Source of the DNA: Burkholderiales bacterium | Lineage (GTDB): Bacteria; Pseudomonadota; Gammaproteobacteria; Burkholderiales; Burkholderiaceae_A | NCBI GenBank assembly: GCA_027486725.1 | Contig: JAIXOP010000003.1 | Location: 62,001 to 126,000, forward strand | Length of the DNA: 64,000 bases | Direction: 5' to 3' | Shown: in pieces, positions 21,936 to 30,828 of the stretch | How positions within the stretch are numbered: the first letter of the stretch is position 1 | Layout of the letters: every line of letters starts with the position of its first letter | The notes under the pieces: model-generated | Databases searched by the model: none | Told to the model about the DNA's origin: nothing | What the model saw: the letters and a program-made list of their open reading frames with translations, nothing else | Made by a program: the position numbers and the translations under genes

Positions 21936-22201
21936 TTCGCTCCACCCTACCCATCGTGAATGCCCTGGGTCTGCACCTGCGCGCCTCCAGCAAGCTCTCC
22001 CAGATGGCCAGCCAGTTTCCATGCGAGGTCTGGCTTGAAAAGGGGGCGCGGCGCGTCAATGCCAAGAGCGTCTTGGGGGTGACCATGCTTGCCGCCGGCA
22101 AGGGCAGTGAGGTGGTGCTCGAGACCTCCGGCGACCAGGAGGCCGAGGCCCATGCAGCCATCGCCCAGTTGATTGCCGACCGCTTCGGCGAGGCCGAGTA
22201 G
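21932..22201 (+). CDS. ptsH: Phosphocarrier protein HPr
   Basis: An 89-residue phosphocarrier that relays phosphate from EI to EIIA. His15 lies in ALGLHLRASS, the EI phosphorylation site, and Ser46 in NAKSVLGV, the site used by HPr kinase in organisms that have one. hprK is not in this window. The start overlaps the EIIA stop by ATGA, and ptsI begins two bases after its stop. Confidence 0.95.
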   Translation: MIRSTLPIVNALGLHLRASSKLSQMASQFPCEVWLEKGARRVNAKSVLGVTMLAAGKGSEVVLETSGDQEAEAHAAIAQLIADRFGEAE

Positions 22202-22203
22202 CC

Positions 22204-23964
22204 ATGGCCCACTGGCAGGCCGAGGGCTTTGGCATTGGGCGCCAGCTGGCGCTGGGCCGAGCCTGGGTGGTGAGGCCCGCCTTGGAGCTGGTGGAGTCAA
22301 GTTTCGAGGCCGCCCCGGCCCTGAGTGCCGACGACGAATGCGCCCGACTGCGCAGTGCGATTGCGCAGATTCAGACCGAGCTCTCGGAGCTGCGCGCCCG
22401 ACTCCTCAGCCAGCAGACCGAGGTCGAGGCCTTTCTCGACCTGCAGGAGCTTCTGCTCCAAGATCCGCTGCTCATCGACGATGCCCTGAGCCTCATCGGC
22501 TCCGAGAGGATCGGGGCCGAACGCGCACTCATCCGCCAGATGCAGGCGGTGCTCAGCCGCTTCGATGAGATCGACGATCCCTACATCCGCGAGCGCCGGG
22601 CCGATGTGGTGCAGCTGGTCGAGCGCATTGTGGGCGCCCTCGCCGGCCAGGGCGGTGCCATTCATCAGATACCACCCCCCACCGAGGCCATGCAGCAGGC
22701 CCACGAGGGATGGATCCTCGTGGCGCACGACATCGCCCCCGCCGACATGATCCGCCTGCGCGAGTCGGGCCTGGTGGGCTTTGCGATCGATGGCGGAAGT
22801 CCAACCGCCCACACATCGATCCTGGCTCGGGGCCTGGGACTCCCGGCACTGGTGGGCACGCGCGACCTCACCCAGCGCGTGCAGACCGGCGACCTGCTGC
22901 TGCTCGATCCCCAGGGCCACCGCGTGGTCGGAGGGCTCGGGATGGAGGCCCTCCAAGAAGCGCGCGATCAGATTGCCCAAGAGGCTCAGGCTTTGCAGGC
23001 CCTGGAGGCCATCCGGCCACTTCAGGCCCAGACCGCCGACGGGGTGGCCATCGACCTTCTGGCCAACATCGAGTTTCCCAGCGATGTGGCCAGCGCCGTC
23101 GACCACGGGTGCGATGGCGTGGGTCTATTTCGCACCGAGTTCCTATTTATGAACCGCGAGGCCCTGCCGACCGAGGAAGAGCAATACCTCGCCTATCGAT
23201 CGGTGGTCGAGCAGCTGGGCGGCCGCCCCCTCACCCTGCGCACACTCGATGCCGGCGCCGACAAGGCAGTGCCCCTGCTGCAGGGCGGGCGGGCGGAGCC
23301 CCCCAATCCAGCGCTGTCGCTGCGCGCGGTCCGGCTCTGCCTGGCCGAGCCCGAACTCTTCAAGACCCAGCTGCGGGCGGCCCTGAGGGCATCGGCCCAT
23401 GGCCCCTTGCGGCTGATGATCCCGCTGGTTTCTGGCCCTGGCGAGATGGTCCAGACCCGGCGGCTCATTCTCGAGGCCCAGGGCGAGCTGCGGGCGCAGG
23501 GCCTCGCCTTCAATCCCAAAACGCCGGTGGGGGCGATGATCGAGCTGCCCTCGGCAGCCCTGGGCATCGACGGCCTGCTGGCCCACATCGACTTTGCGTC
23601 GATCGGGACCAACGACCTCATCCAATACACCCTGGCCGTCGACCGCTCAGACCCCGAGGTGGCCCATCTCTATGAGCCGCTGAGCCCCGCGGTGCTTCGA
23701 TTGATTTATCGGGTCATCCAGGCCTGTCATCGGGCCCAGACCCCCGTGTCGCTCTGCGGCGAGATGGCCGGCGATCCGGAGCTCACCCCATTGCTGCTGG
23801 GCCTGGGACTCACCAGCTTTTCGATGCCAGCGGTCGGGCTGTTGTCGGTCAAGGCAAAACTCCGGGCCGCCAGCCGACAAGCCCTCCAGGCTCCCGTGCG
23901 ACGACTTCTGAGACTTCCCGAGGCATCGATGGTGCGCCGGGGACTCGCAGGCCTCCCCCAATGA
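22204..23964 (+). CDS. ptsI: PTS enzyme I
   Basis: Phosphoenolpyruvate-protein phosphotransferase, 586 residues. The active-site histidine is near residue 202 in GSPTAHTSILARGLGLPALVG. The C-terminal PEP-binding barrel includes GVGLFRTEFLFM, RTLDAGADKAVP and SIGTNDLIQYTLAVDRSD, ending with the SLCGEMAGDP segment. With HPr and one EIIA it forms a PTS lacking permease components, as in many betaproteobacteria. Its last 116 bp overlap the 3' end of an HTH gene on the opposite strand. Confidence 0.96.
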   Translation: MAHWQAEGFGIGRQLALGRAWVVRPALELVESSFEAAPALSADDECARLRSAIAQIQTELSELRARLLSQQTEVEAFLDLQELLLQDPLLIDDALSLIGSERIGAERALIRQMQAVLSRFDEIDDPYIRERRADVVQLVERIVGALAGQGGAIHQIPPPTEAMQQAHEGWILVAHDIAPADMIRLRESGLVGFAIDGGSPTAHTSILARGLGLPALVGTRDLTQRVQTGDLLLLDPQGHRVVGGLGMEALQEARDQIAQEAQALQALEAIRPLQAQTADGVAIDLLANIEFPSDVASAVDHGCDGVGLFRTEFLFMNREALPTEEEQYLAYRSVVEQLGGRPLTLRTLDAGADKAVPLLQGGRAEPPNPALSLRAVRLCLAEPELFKTQLRAALRASAHGPLRLMIPLVSGPGEMVQTRRLILEAQGELRAQGLAFNPKTPVGAMIELPSAALGIDGLLAHIDFASIGTNDLIQYTLAVDRSDPEVAHLYEPLSPAVLRLIYRVIQACHRAQTPVSLCGEMAGDPELTPLLLGLGLTSFSMPAVGLLSVKAKLRAASRQALQAPVRRLLRLPEASMVRRGLAGLPQ

Positions 23965-24235
23965 CGAGATGCCCCTGGCGCATGGCCGCGACCACCAGCT
24001 CGGTGCGATTGCGGGCCTGAAAGCTGCGCATCAAGGCGGCCAGATGCACCTTGATGGTTCCCTCGGAGAGGCCGAGCGTGCGGCAGATGACCTTGGTCGA
24101 ATGGCCATGGGCCAGTTCGGCCAACACGTCGCGTTGGCGGCGGGTGAGGTGGACCAGCCCATCGGCACCAGCCCGGTCCGCGGGCACAATGATGGGCTGA
24201 GGGTTTGGGTGGGAGAATGGGTAGGTATGCTTCAT
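23849..24235 (-). CDS. Small LuxR-type HTH regulator
   Basis: Predicted DNA-binding protein of 128 residues with no receiver or ligand domain. A LuxR/GerE-type helix-turn-helix spans about residues 37-95: LTRRQRDVLAELAHGHSTK, then LGLSEGTIKVHLAALMRSF and NRTELVVAAMRQG. I chose the ATG at 24235 (MKHTYPF), because the longer ORF start at 24343 reaches into the metX leader. The final 38 codons lie antisense to ptsI. It is divergent from metX; the 131 bp between them holds an inverted repeat that could be an operator. Targets are unknown. Confidence 0.75.
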   Translation of the reverse strand: MKHTYPFSHPNPQPIIVPADRAGADGLVHLTRRQRDVLAELAHGHSTKVICRTLGLSEGTIKVHLAALMRSFQARNRTELVVAAMRQGHLVIGGGLRVPGAPSMPREVSEVVAREPGGLVGWRPGVLP

Positions 24236-24274
24236 GGCAATCTCGGGAACTTTGGGTTGTGGGGGCTGGGAGTG

Positions 24275-24307
24275 GATTCGTGAGGCAATCTCAAGGAGTG
24301 ACGAATC
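24275..24307. repeat. Inverted repeat in the LuxR-metX gap
   Basis: GATTCGT at 24275-24281 is a perfect inverted copy of ACGAATC at 24301-24307, with 19 bp between. The same gap has a direct repeat GGCAATCTC (24236-24244 and 24284-24292). Candidate operator or leader structure for the divergent pair. Confidence 0.45.
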
Positions 24308-24366
24308 TTTAGTTTTTGATTGGCCCCCCGTCGCCCTGTCCACGGGTATGTCACCTTTTCACTGAT

Positions 24367-25527
24367 ATGAACACTTCCACCACCGCCGAGCTTGGTGTTG
24401 TTCACCCCCAGCGGGTCTCGTTCGCCGAGCCGCTGGCGCTGGACTGCGGCCGACAGCTCGAGGGCTTCGAGCTGGTCTACGAGACCTACGGCCAGCTCAA
24501 TGCCGAGCGCTCGAATGCGGTGCTGGTCTGCCATGCCCTCAATGCATCGCACCACGTGGCGGGCATCAGTGCCGATGCGGCGGCTGTTCGCGGGTGGTGG
24601 GACAACATGGTCGGCCCGGGCAAGCCCGTCGACACCGATCGATACTTCGTGGTGGGAGTCAACAACCTTGGCTCCTGCTTCGGGTCCACCGGCCCCACCA
24701 GCACCAACCCCGCCACGGGCGAGCCCTACGGAAGCGACTTTCCCCTGGTCACCGTCAACGACTGGGTGCAGGCCCAGGCTAGGCTTGCCGACCACCTCGG
24801 CATCGACTGCTTCGCCGCAGTCATGGGCGGAAGCCTGGGCGGGATGCAGGCCCTGCAGTGGGCCCTGGCCTTTCCCGAGCGCCTGCGGCTGGCGGTGGTC
24901 ATCGCCTCCACAGCGCGGCTCTCGGCCCAGAACATCGCATTCAACGAGGTGGCCCGCCGGGCCATTCTCAATGACCCCGACTTCCGCTCGGGCCACTTCT
25001 ATCGCGATGGGGTTGTGCCGCGACTTGGCCTGTCGGTGGCCCGAATGATTGGCCACATCACCTACCTCTCCGACGACGACATGGCGCAGAAATTCGGGCG
25101 GGCGCTCCAGGGCAAGACCCAGCTCGATTACAACTTCGAGCCCGAGTTCGAGATCGAGTCTTACCTGCGCTATCAGGGCGAGAAGTTCTCCACCTACTTC
25201 GATGCCAACACCTACCTCCGGCTGACCAAGGCCCTCGATTATTTCGATCCTGCCCAGTCGACGGGCGGAGACCTGACGGCAGCCATGGCGAACGCCCGCT
25301 GCGCATTTGCCATCGCCAGCTTCACCACCGACTGGCGCTTTCCACCCGAGCGCAGCCGCGAGATCGTGCGTGCCCTCATGGCCCACCGGGCCGATGTGAG
25401 CTACGCCGAGATCGATGCGCCCCACGGCCACGACGCATTTCTGATGGACCACCCGGTCTACCACCGCTTCGTGCGCACCGTCTTCGACCGGCTGGCCACA
25501 CAGGTTGGCCTGGGGGTGGGCGCATGA
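24367..25527 (+). CDS. metX: Homoserine O-acyltransferase MetX
   Basis: Alpha/beta-hydrolase-fold enzyme that activates homoserine for methionine synthesis. The 386-residue protein carries the nucleophile elbow [12 protein letters not shown] (Ser near 156), the oxyanion/family segment [14 protein letters not shown], and the C-terminal acid/base pair in [15 protein letters not shown]. Family members use acetyl-CoA or succinyl-CoA; several proteobacterial MetX proteins are now known to be succinyltransferases, so the acyl donor is left open. The start at ATG 24367 gives the usual N-terminus. It overlaps metW by ATGA. Confidence 0.93.
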   Translation: MNTSTTAELGVVHPQRVSFAEPLALDCGRQLEGFELVYETYGQLNAERSNAVLVCHALNASHHVAGISADAAAVRGWWDNMVGPGKPVDTDRYFVVGVNNLGSCFGSTGPTSTNPATGEPYGSDFPLVTVNDWVQAQARLADHLGIDCFAAVMGGSLGGMQALQWALAFPERLRLAVVIASTARLSAQNIAFNEVARRAILNDPDFRSGHFYRDGVVPRLGLSVARMIGHITYLSDDDMAQKFGRALQGKTQLDYNFEPEFEIESYLRYQGEKFSTYFDANTYLRLTKALDYFDPAQSTGGDLTAAMANARCAFAIASFTTDWRFPPERSREIVRALMAHRADVSYAEIDAPHGHDAFLMDHPVYHRFVRTVFDRLATQVGLGVGA

Positions 25528-26129
25528 GCCTGCGTGCAGACCTGCAGTGGCTCGCCCGATGGATCCCCGAGGGCTCGCACGTCCTCGACCTGGGCTGCGG
25601 CAACGGCGATCTGCTCGCCCACCTGCAGACCCACCAGGGGTGCACCGGCTATGGGGTCGAGCTCGACGACGACCGCGTGGCCGAGGGCATCTCGCGGGGC
25701 CTCAACATCATCCAGGCCAACATCGACGAGAGCCTGGCGCGGTTCTCCGGGCTGCGCTTCGACGTGGTCATTCTGTCGCAGGCCCTGCAGGCCACCCACC
25801 GCACCGAGGCGGTGGTGCGCGATCTGGCCCAGCTCGGCGACCGGGTGGTGGTGAGCCTGCCCAACTTTGGCCACTACTCCCACATCCTGTCCTTGCTGCG
25901 TGGGCACATGCCGGTCAATGCCCGCCTGCCCTACGCCTGGCACAACACGCCCAATCTGCACTTCGCCACCCTGGCCGACTTTGAGCAGCTGCTCGCCGAC
26001 CTGGGCATGCAGACCCTGCACCGGGCCTACCTGCGCGAGACCGACGATGGCGATGCGGTGCCGGTTCACCTCGCTCCGGCGCTGCGGGCCACCCTCGCGC
26101 TGTATGCCTACCGGCGCCCGAGCGCCTAA
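25524..26129 (+). CDS. metW: Methionine biosynthesis protein MetW
   Basis: A 201-residue class I methyltransferase-fold protein found next to metX in proteobacteria. The AdoMet motif [15 protein letters not shown] is at about residues 20-34, and the MetW-specific region reads [22 protein letters not shown] and [11 protein letters not shown]. Its biochemical role is not firmly established; it is thought to assist MetX. The start overlaps the metX stop (ATGA), supporting a joint function. Confidence 0.94.
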   Translation: MSLRADLQWLARWIPEGSHVLDLGCGNGDLLAHLQTHQGCTGYGVELDDDRVAEGISRGLNIIQANIDESLARFSGLRFDVVILSQALQATHRTEAVVRDLAQLGDRVVVSLPNFGHYSHILSLLRGHMPVNARLPYAWHNTPNLHFATLADFEQLLADLGMQTLHRAYLRETDDGDAVPVHLAPALRATLALYAYRRPSA

Positions 26130-26132
26130 GCC

Positions 26133-26654
26133 ATGACTCCCCAGATTCCCCCGCGCCTGCCCTCGGTGGCCCTGCTCTTGGGCTACGGCGGACTCATTCC
26201 CTTCTGGGCGCTGGCCCTCTTGCCGGGCGCCGTGGCCGAGGCCCTGCCGTTTTCGGTGGCCGATGCGCTGCTGCTCTACGGGGCGCTGATCGTGACCTTC
26301 GTTGGAGCGATCTCCTGGGGCATCGCACTGGTGCATCCCCATGCAGCGCCCGAGCTGCGCAGTCAGCTGCTGATCTACAGCGTGCTGCCCTCGCTCATCT
26401 GCTTTGCCACCCTGGTCTGGCAACGGGGCCCTGCGCAGGGCCATGATGCCGCGAGCTCGGGTGGGTCGGGCGTTGGCCTGGCTGCGGCAGTGCTCATTGC
26501 GGTAGCTCTCCTGGCCCTGCGGCAGGATCGCCGCCTGAGCCGGCGGCTGGCGATGCCCGAGGGATTCCTTCGGCTGCGCCTGCACCTCACCGTGGGCGCT
26601 GCCCTGGGCCTGGCGGTGGGAGCGGTGCGCCACAGCGCCGGGCTGCTCGGATGA
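26133..26654 (+). CDS. DUF3429 family membrane protein
   Basis: Predicted inner-membrane protein of 173 residues with five hydrophobic segments. The DUF3429 pattern is visible: LLGYGGLIPFWALAL at the N-terminus and YGALIVTFVGAISWGIAL in the middle. The function of the family is unknown. It starts three bases after metW and overlaps the MFS gene by ATGA, so it may belong to the metX-metW transcript. Confidence 0.8.
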   Translation: MTPQIPPRLPSVALLLGYGGLIPFWALALLPGAVAEALPFSVADALLLYGALIVTFVGAISWGIALVHPHAAPELRSQLLIYSVLPSLICFATLVWQRGPAQGHDAASSGGSGVGLAAAVLIAVALLALRQDRRLSRRLAMPEGFLRLRLHLTVGAALGLAVGAVRHSAGLLG

Positions 26655-27958
26655 CCGCCGCGGGCAGGCCGTTGGGTCTTGCCCTGGCCATGTGGGGTCT
26701 GGCCGCGCTCTTCTACCTCATCGATTTCTTCCACCGGGTCTCGCCGGCAGCGCTGGCCGAGGATCTCTCGCGGGACCTCGCGCCCACCGCGGCAAGCCTA
26801 GGCACCCTGTCGTCGGCCTACTTCATCACCTACGCCCTGCTGCAGGTGCCCCTGGGCATGCTGGTTGACCGATTCGGTCCGCGCCGCATCATTGCCCTGG
26901 CGGCGCTCTCCAGCAGCCTGGGCGCCCTGGGCTTTGCGGTGGCCTCCGGCCTGGAAACCGGATGGGCCGGACGAATGCTGCTGGGCGCCTCGGGGGCAGT
27001 GGCCTGGACCGCGATGCTCAAGGTCGGAGCGCAGTGGTTCTCACCGGCCCAGTTCGCTCGCATCTCGGGCCTGTCGCTGTCGGTGGGTGCACTGGGCGCC
27101 ATCCTCTCGGGGCTGCCCCTGCGGGCGGCCGCCGATGCCCTGGGCTGGCGCACCGTGATCCTGCTGAGCAGCAGCGCCTCGGCACTGCTGGCCATCGCGG
27201 TCTGGAGGTATCTGCGCGACTCTCCAGGCCCCAAGACCGAAGGCCAAGACCGCGCCGAAGCAGCCCCCCAGGCGCGGCCCATGCCCACCACACCCGCCGA
27301 CACCTCGGTGGGCCGCAATCTGCTCTGGCACTGCCTTGGGCAGATGGGCATGACCGGCAGCATGGCCGCGGTGGCCTGGCTCTGGGCGGTGCCCTACCTC
27401 ACCCAGGTGCACGGCCTCACCGCACAGCAGGCCACCAGCACCACCAGCCTGATGATGGTCTTCATGGCTGCGGGGGCGCTCACGCTGGGGGCCATTTCCG
27501 ACGTGCTGCGCAACCGACAGATGCCGCTGGCCTTGGGCACCCTGGGCGTGGGTCTGGCGCTGATTGGCCTGGGCAGCGGCTGGGCCGAAGGCTCGGTGAC
27601 CCGCGCCGTGGCCCTGCTTTGGATGATGGGCCTGGCCTCGGGCGCGATGGTCCTGGCCTTTGCCCTGGGCAAAGACCTCATTCACGACGAGCGCACGGGC
27701 ACCGTGGTGGCGGTGGTCAACTTCAGCGTGATGCTGGGCAGCATCGTGCTGCCCCCGGCCTTTGGCCTGATCCTCGATGCCTTCTGGGCAGGTTCGATGA
27801 GCGATGGCGTTCGCATCTACACCGCCGAGGGATTCCGATGGGCATTTTTGGGGCTTGGGCTCTGGGTGCTGCTCACCCTGGCCTTTCAGCGTGGGGTGCG
27901 TCTGACCCCGGCGCCCAAGCTGCGCTTCCCTCTTAGTCCTTCCAAAACGCAGCGCTGA
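26651..27958 (+). CDS. MFS transporter
   Basis: Major facilitator carrier, 435 residues, about twelve membrane segments in two halves split by a hydrophilic loop near residues 195-220 (GPKTEGQDRAEAAPQARP). The loop 2-3 motif is GMLVDRFGPRRIIAL, and the N-terminal FYLIDFFHRVSPAALAEDL is frequent in proteobacterial MFS proteins of unassigned substrate. The gene overlaps DUF3429 upstream by four bases. Its last 26 bp overlap the 3' end of trkH on the opposite strand. Confidence 0.85.
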   Translation: MTAAGRPLGLALAMWGLAALFYLIDFFHRVSPAALAEDLSRDLAPTAASLGTLSSAYFITYALLQVPLGMLVDRFGPRRIIALAALSSSLGALGFAVASGLETGWAGRMLLGASGAVAWTAMLKVGAQWFSPAQFARISGLSLSVGALGAILSGLPLRAAADALGWRTVILLSSSASALLAIAVWRYLRDSPGPKTEGQDRAEAAPQARPMPTTPADTSVGRNLLWHCLGQMGMTGSMAAVAWLWAVPYLTQVHGLTAQQATSTTSLMMVFMAAGALTLGAISDVLRNRQMPLALGTLGVGLALIGLGSGWAEGSVTRAVALLWMMGLASGAMVLAFALGKDLIHDERTGTVVAVVNFSVMLGSIVLPPAFGLILDAFWAGSMSDGVRIYTAEGFRWAFLGLGLWVLLTLAFQRGVRLTPAPKLRFPLSPSKTQR

Positions 27959-29381
27959 ACAGCACCAGCACCGTGAGCAGCTCGAGCCGCCCCAACACCA
28001 TGAGGGCAGTGAAGATACCCAGCTGAAAGTTCGACAGCGCTCCATAATTTCCCACGGGACCGATCTCGTTGAGGCCGGGACCCATATTGTTCAGGCTCGC
28101 CAGCACACCCGAGACTGCGGTGGTGTCGGCCATGCCTGTGAGCAACAGCAACAGACAGCTCACCATCACCACCAGGCCGTAGAACAGCATGAAGGCCGTG
28201 ACCCCGGAGAGCACGGACGGCGACACGATGGTGCCCTCGAGCTGCACCGGATCGACAGCACGCGGATGAACGATGCGGTCGAGCTCGCGCCGGGCCTGCT
28301 TGCTCATGAGGATCAGCCGAATCATTTTGATGCCACCGCCGGTGGAGCCGGAACTCGAGACCACGCAGGAGAGCAGGATCATGAGCCAGGGCGCAAAGAC
28401 AGGCCACAGGCCGTAGTCGATCGAGGCAAATCCCGTGGTGGTGGCAATGGACACCACATTGAAGGCGGCATGCCGAAGCGCCTCACCCCAGGGCATGCCG
28501 TGGAAGGCGAGAACCAACGCCACCGCCGCAACCCCCAGGGCGAGCAGGGCGAGGGTGTATCGGGCCTCTGGGCAGTGCCGATACGGCTGCAGGCTGCGCG
28601 AGCGCAGTGCCGAGAAATGGGCCGCAAAGTTCAGGGCACAGACCGACATGAAGACCACGGCGACCAACTCGATGGCCACGCTGTCGAAGGCCATGAAGCT
28701 GTTGCCGTAGTTGCTCAGGCCCCCAAGACTGACGGTGGCCCCCGCATGAACAATGGCGTCGAAGTGGCCCATGCCCGCCAGCACAAAGCCCAAATAGCAG
28801 GCCACAGTGATCAGGAGATAGGTGCCATAAAGGCCTTTGGCCGTCTCGGCAATGCGGGGCGTGAGCTTCGAGTCCTTCATGGGGCCCGGCGTCTCGGCTT
28901 TGAAAATCTGCATGCCCCCCACGCCCAGGAGCGGAAGGATGGCCACCGCCAGCACCAGGATTCCCATGCCCCCCAGCCACTGCAGAAGACCCCGCCACAA
29001 CAGCAACGCCCGAGGCAGTTCCTCGGGCGCACCGAACACGGTGCTGCCGGTGGTGGTGATGGCCGAGACCGCCTCAAAGAGGGCGGCAGAAAATCGGAGG
29101 TCTTCGACGAACCAATAGAACGGCAGAGCGGCAAAGGCCGACAGGATGATCCAGACCATGGCCGCCATGAAAATGCCATCGCGGGGTCCAAGCTCGGTTT
29201 TTTGACGACGGCTGAGCAGCAGCCCCAAGCCTCCGAGTCCCACGGCCAGGGCCGATGCCCGAAGGAAACTGGGCACGGAGGGATCGGGACCAAAAACCAG
29301 CATCACCAGCGGCACCAGCATGAACAGGCCAAAGGCAAGCACCAGCAGGCTCATGATTCGCAACAGCGGGAACCACTTCAT
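27933..29381 (-). CDS. trkH: Trk potassium uptake protein TrkH
   Basis: Inner-membrane potassium channel subunit, 482 residues, with the four pore-loop repeats of the Trk/Ktr family, seen as TTTGSTVFG, GGLSNYGNS, TTTGFASID and the glycine-rich SSSGSTGGGIKM region. It works with the TrkA gating ring. It is the last gene of the leftward def operon and its start overlaps the trkA stop (ATGA). The tail overlaps the convergent MFS gene by 26 bp, and no terminator is visible between them. Confidence 0.95.
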   Translation of the reverse strand: MKWFPLLRIMSLLVLAFGLFMLVPLVMLVFGPDPSVPSFLRASALAVGLGGLGLLLSRRQKTELGPRDGIFMAAMVWIILSAFAALPFYWFVEDLRFSAALFEAVSAITTTGSTVFGAPEELPRALLLWRGLLQWLGGMGILVLAVAILPLLGVGGMQIFKAETPGPMKDSKLTPRIAETAKGLYGTYLLITVACYLGFVLAGMGHFDAIVHAGATVSLGGLSNYGNSFMAFDSVAIELVAVVFMSVCALNFAAHFSALRSRSLQPYRHCPEARYTLALLALGVAAVALVLAFHGMPWGEALRHAAFNVVSIATTTGFASIDYGLWPVFAPWLMILLSCVVSSSGSTGGGIKMIRLILMSKQARRELDRIVHPRAVDPVQLEGTIVSPSVLSGVTAFMLFYGLVVMVSCLLLLLTGMADTTAVSGVLASLNNMGPGLNEIGPVGNYGALSNFQLGIFTALMVLGRLELLTVLVLFSAAFWKD

Positions 29382-30769
29382 CCAAAGAATCCCGCCGAGA
29401 CCTGAAAGAGTTTTTCCACACGAGGAATTGTTCGACGCTTGGTCACAAACAGGATGCAGTGGTCTTCGGATTGCACCACCACATCGTGGTGGGCCATCAG
29501 CACCTGGGCACCCTCGCCCTCGCCCCGGACCAATGCGCCGATGAGCACTCCCGCGGGCAAGGCAATGTCCTCGATGCGGCGCCCCACCACCTTCGATGTT
29601 CGACTATCGCCGTGGGCAATCAGCTCCAGCGCCTCGGCCGCACCTCGGCGCAGGGTGTGAACAGCGGCCACATCGCCCCGTCGCACGTATTTCAAGAGCT
29701 CACCCAGGGTGACCTGCGAGGGCGTGAGCGCAATGTCGATGCGCGTGCCCTCCATCAATTCCGCATAGGCCTTGCGATTGATCAGGGCCAGCACGCGCCT
29801 TGCCCCCATCCGCTTGGCCAGCAGTGCAGACATGATGTTGTTTTCGTCGTCGTTGGTGAGCGCGAGAAACAGATCGACCTGGGCAACGTTCTCCTGCTCC
29901 AACAATTCCTCGTCGGTGGCGTCGCCATGAAGCACGAGGGCACGGCCATTGAGGCGCTGCGCCAGCTCCTCGCATCGAGTGCGGCTGCCTTCGATGATCT
30001 TGGGAGTCACATCGCCGCCGATGGCCTCGGCCAGACGCAGGCCCACATTGCCTCCGCCCGCAATCATCACTCGCCGAACGGGCGAGTCCATGCGGCGAAG
30101 CTCACGCACGACTTGGCGAATGTCGGGCGTGGCGGCCAAGAAAAAGACCTCGTCGTCGGGCTCGATGCAGGTCTCGCCCTCGGGAAGAATCGCGCGGCCG
30201 CGCCGGAAAATGGCCACCACCCGGGCGTCGATGCCGGGCAGGTGCTGGCGCAGATCGCGAATCGGGTGGCGAACCATCGGGCTGCCCTCGGCGGCCCGAA
30301 CCCCCAGCAGGCTGACCCGACCGCCCGCAAACTCGAGCACCTGCAGGGCTTCGGGGATGTCGATGAGGCGATGCAGCGTCTCGGTGATCGTGTGCTCGGG
30401 GCTGATGGCCACATCCACCCCAAAGCCATCTGGACCAATCACCTCTGGATTTTTGGCCCATTGGCCCTCGCGCAGCCGAACAATGCGCCGCGGCGTGTTG
30501 AAGGATCGGGCACAGATCTGGCAGGCGACGAGATTGACCTCATCGCTGGCTGTCACAGCAATCAGAAGATCGGCGTCTTCCGCGCCGGCGCGACGAAGCA
30601 CGTCGAGGTTGCTGCCGGAGCCCTGCACCGTGCGCAGGTCCAGCCGCTCTTGGAGCTGCTGAAGCACCGCAGGATCGCGGTCGACCACCGTGACATCGTT
30701 GCGCTCCGACACCAGCGATTCGGCCAGGCCCTGGCCCACGCGGCCAGCACCAAGGATGAGGATCTTCAT
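29378..30769 (-). CDS. trkA: Trk system potassium regulator TrkA
   Basis: Cytoplasmic NAD(H)/ATP-binding gating protein of the Trk channel. From ATG 30769 it has 463 residues (E. coli 458) with two Rossmann/RCK halves: MKILILGAGRVGQGLAESL at the start and VMIAGGGNVGLRLAEAI near residue 235, each followed by a TrkA-C domain. The longer ORF in the track extends upstream into non-conserved sequence. It is 59 bp downstream of the response-regulator gene and coupled to trkH. Confidence 0.95.
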   Translation of the reverse strand: MKILILGAGRVGQGLAESLVSERNDVTVVDRDPAVLQQLQERLDLRTVQGSGSNLDVLRRAGAEDADLLIAVTASDEVNLVACQICARSFNTPRRIVRLREGQWAKNPEVIGPDGFGVDVAISPEHTITETLHRLIDIPEALQVLEFAGGRVSLLGVRAAEGSPMVRHPIRDLRQHLPGIDARVVAIFRRGRAILPEGETCIEPDDEVFFLAATPDIRQVVRELRRMDSPVRRVMIAGGGNVGLRLAEAIGGDVTPKIIEGSRTRCEELAQRLNGRALVLHGDATDEELLEQENVAQVDLFLALTNDDENNIMSALLAKRMGARRVLALINRKAYAELMEGTRIDIALTPSQVTLGELLKYVRRGDVAAVHTLRRGAAEALELIAHGDSRTSKVVGRRIEDIALPAGVLIGALVRGEGEGAQVLMAHHDVVVQSEDHCILFVTKRRTIPRVEKLFQVSAGFFG

Positions 30770-30828
30770 GCGATTCGGAGGGGGTTGGTTGCGCGGGTAG
30801 GACTTGCTGACCCTTAGGCTGCTTGCCC

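Noticed and set aside
24297-24354. Possible SAM riboswitch upstream of metX (GTGAC/GTCAC enclosing CCCGT/ACGGG)
   Set aside because: The pairings are short and I could not match the conserved core of SAM-II or other SAM/SAH classes. Covariance-model scanning would decide.
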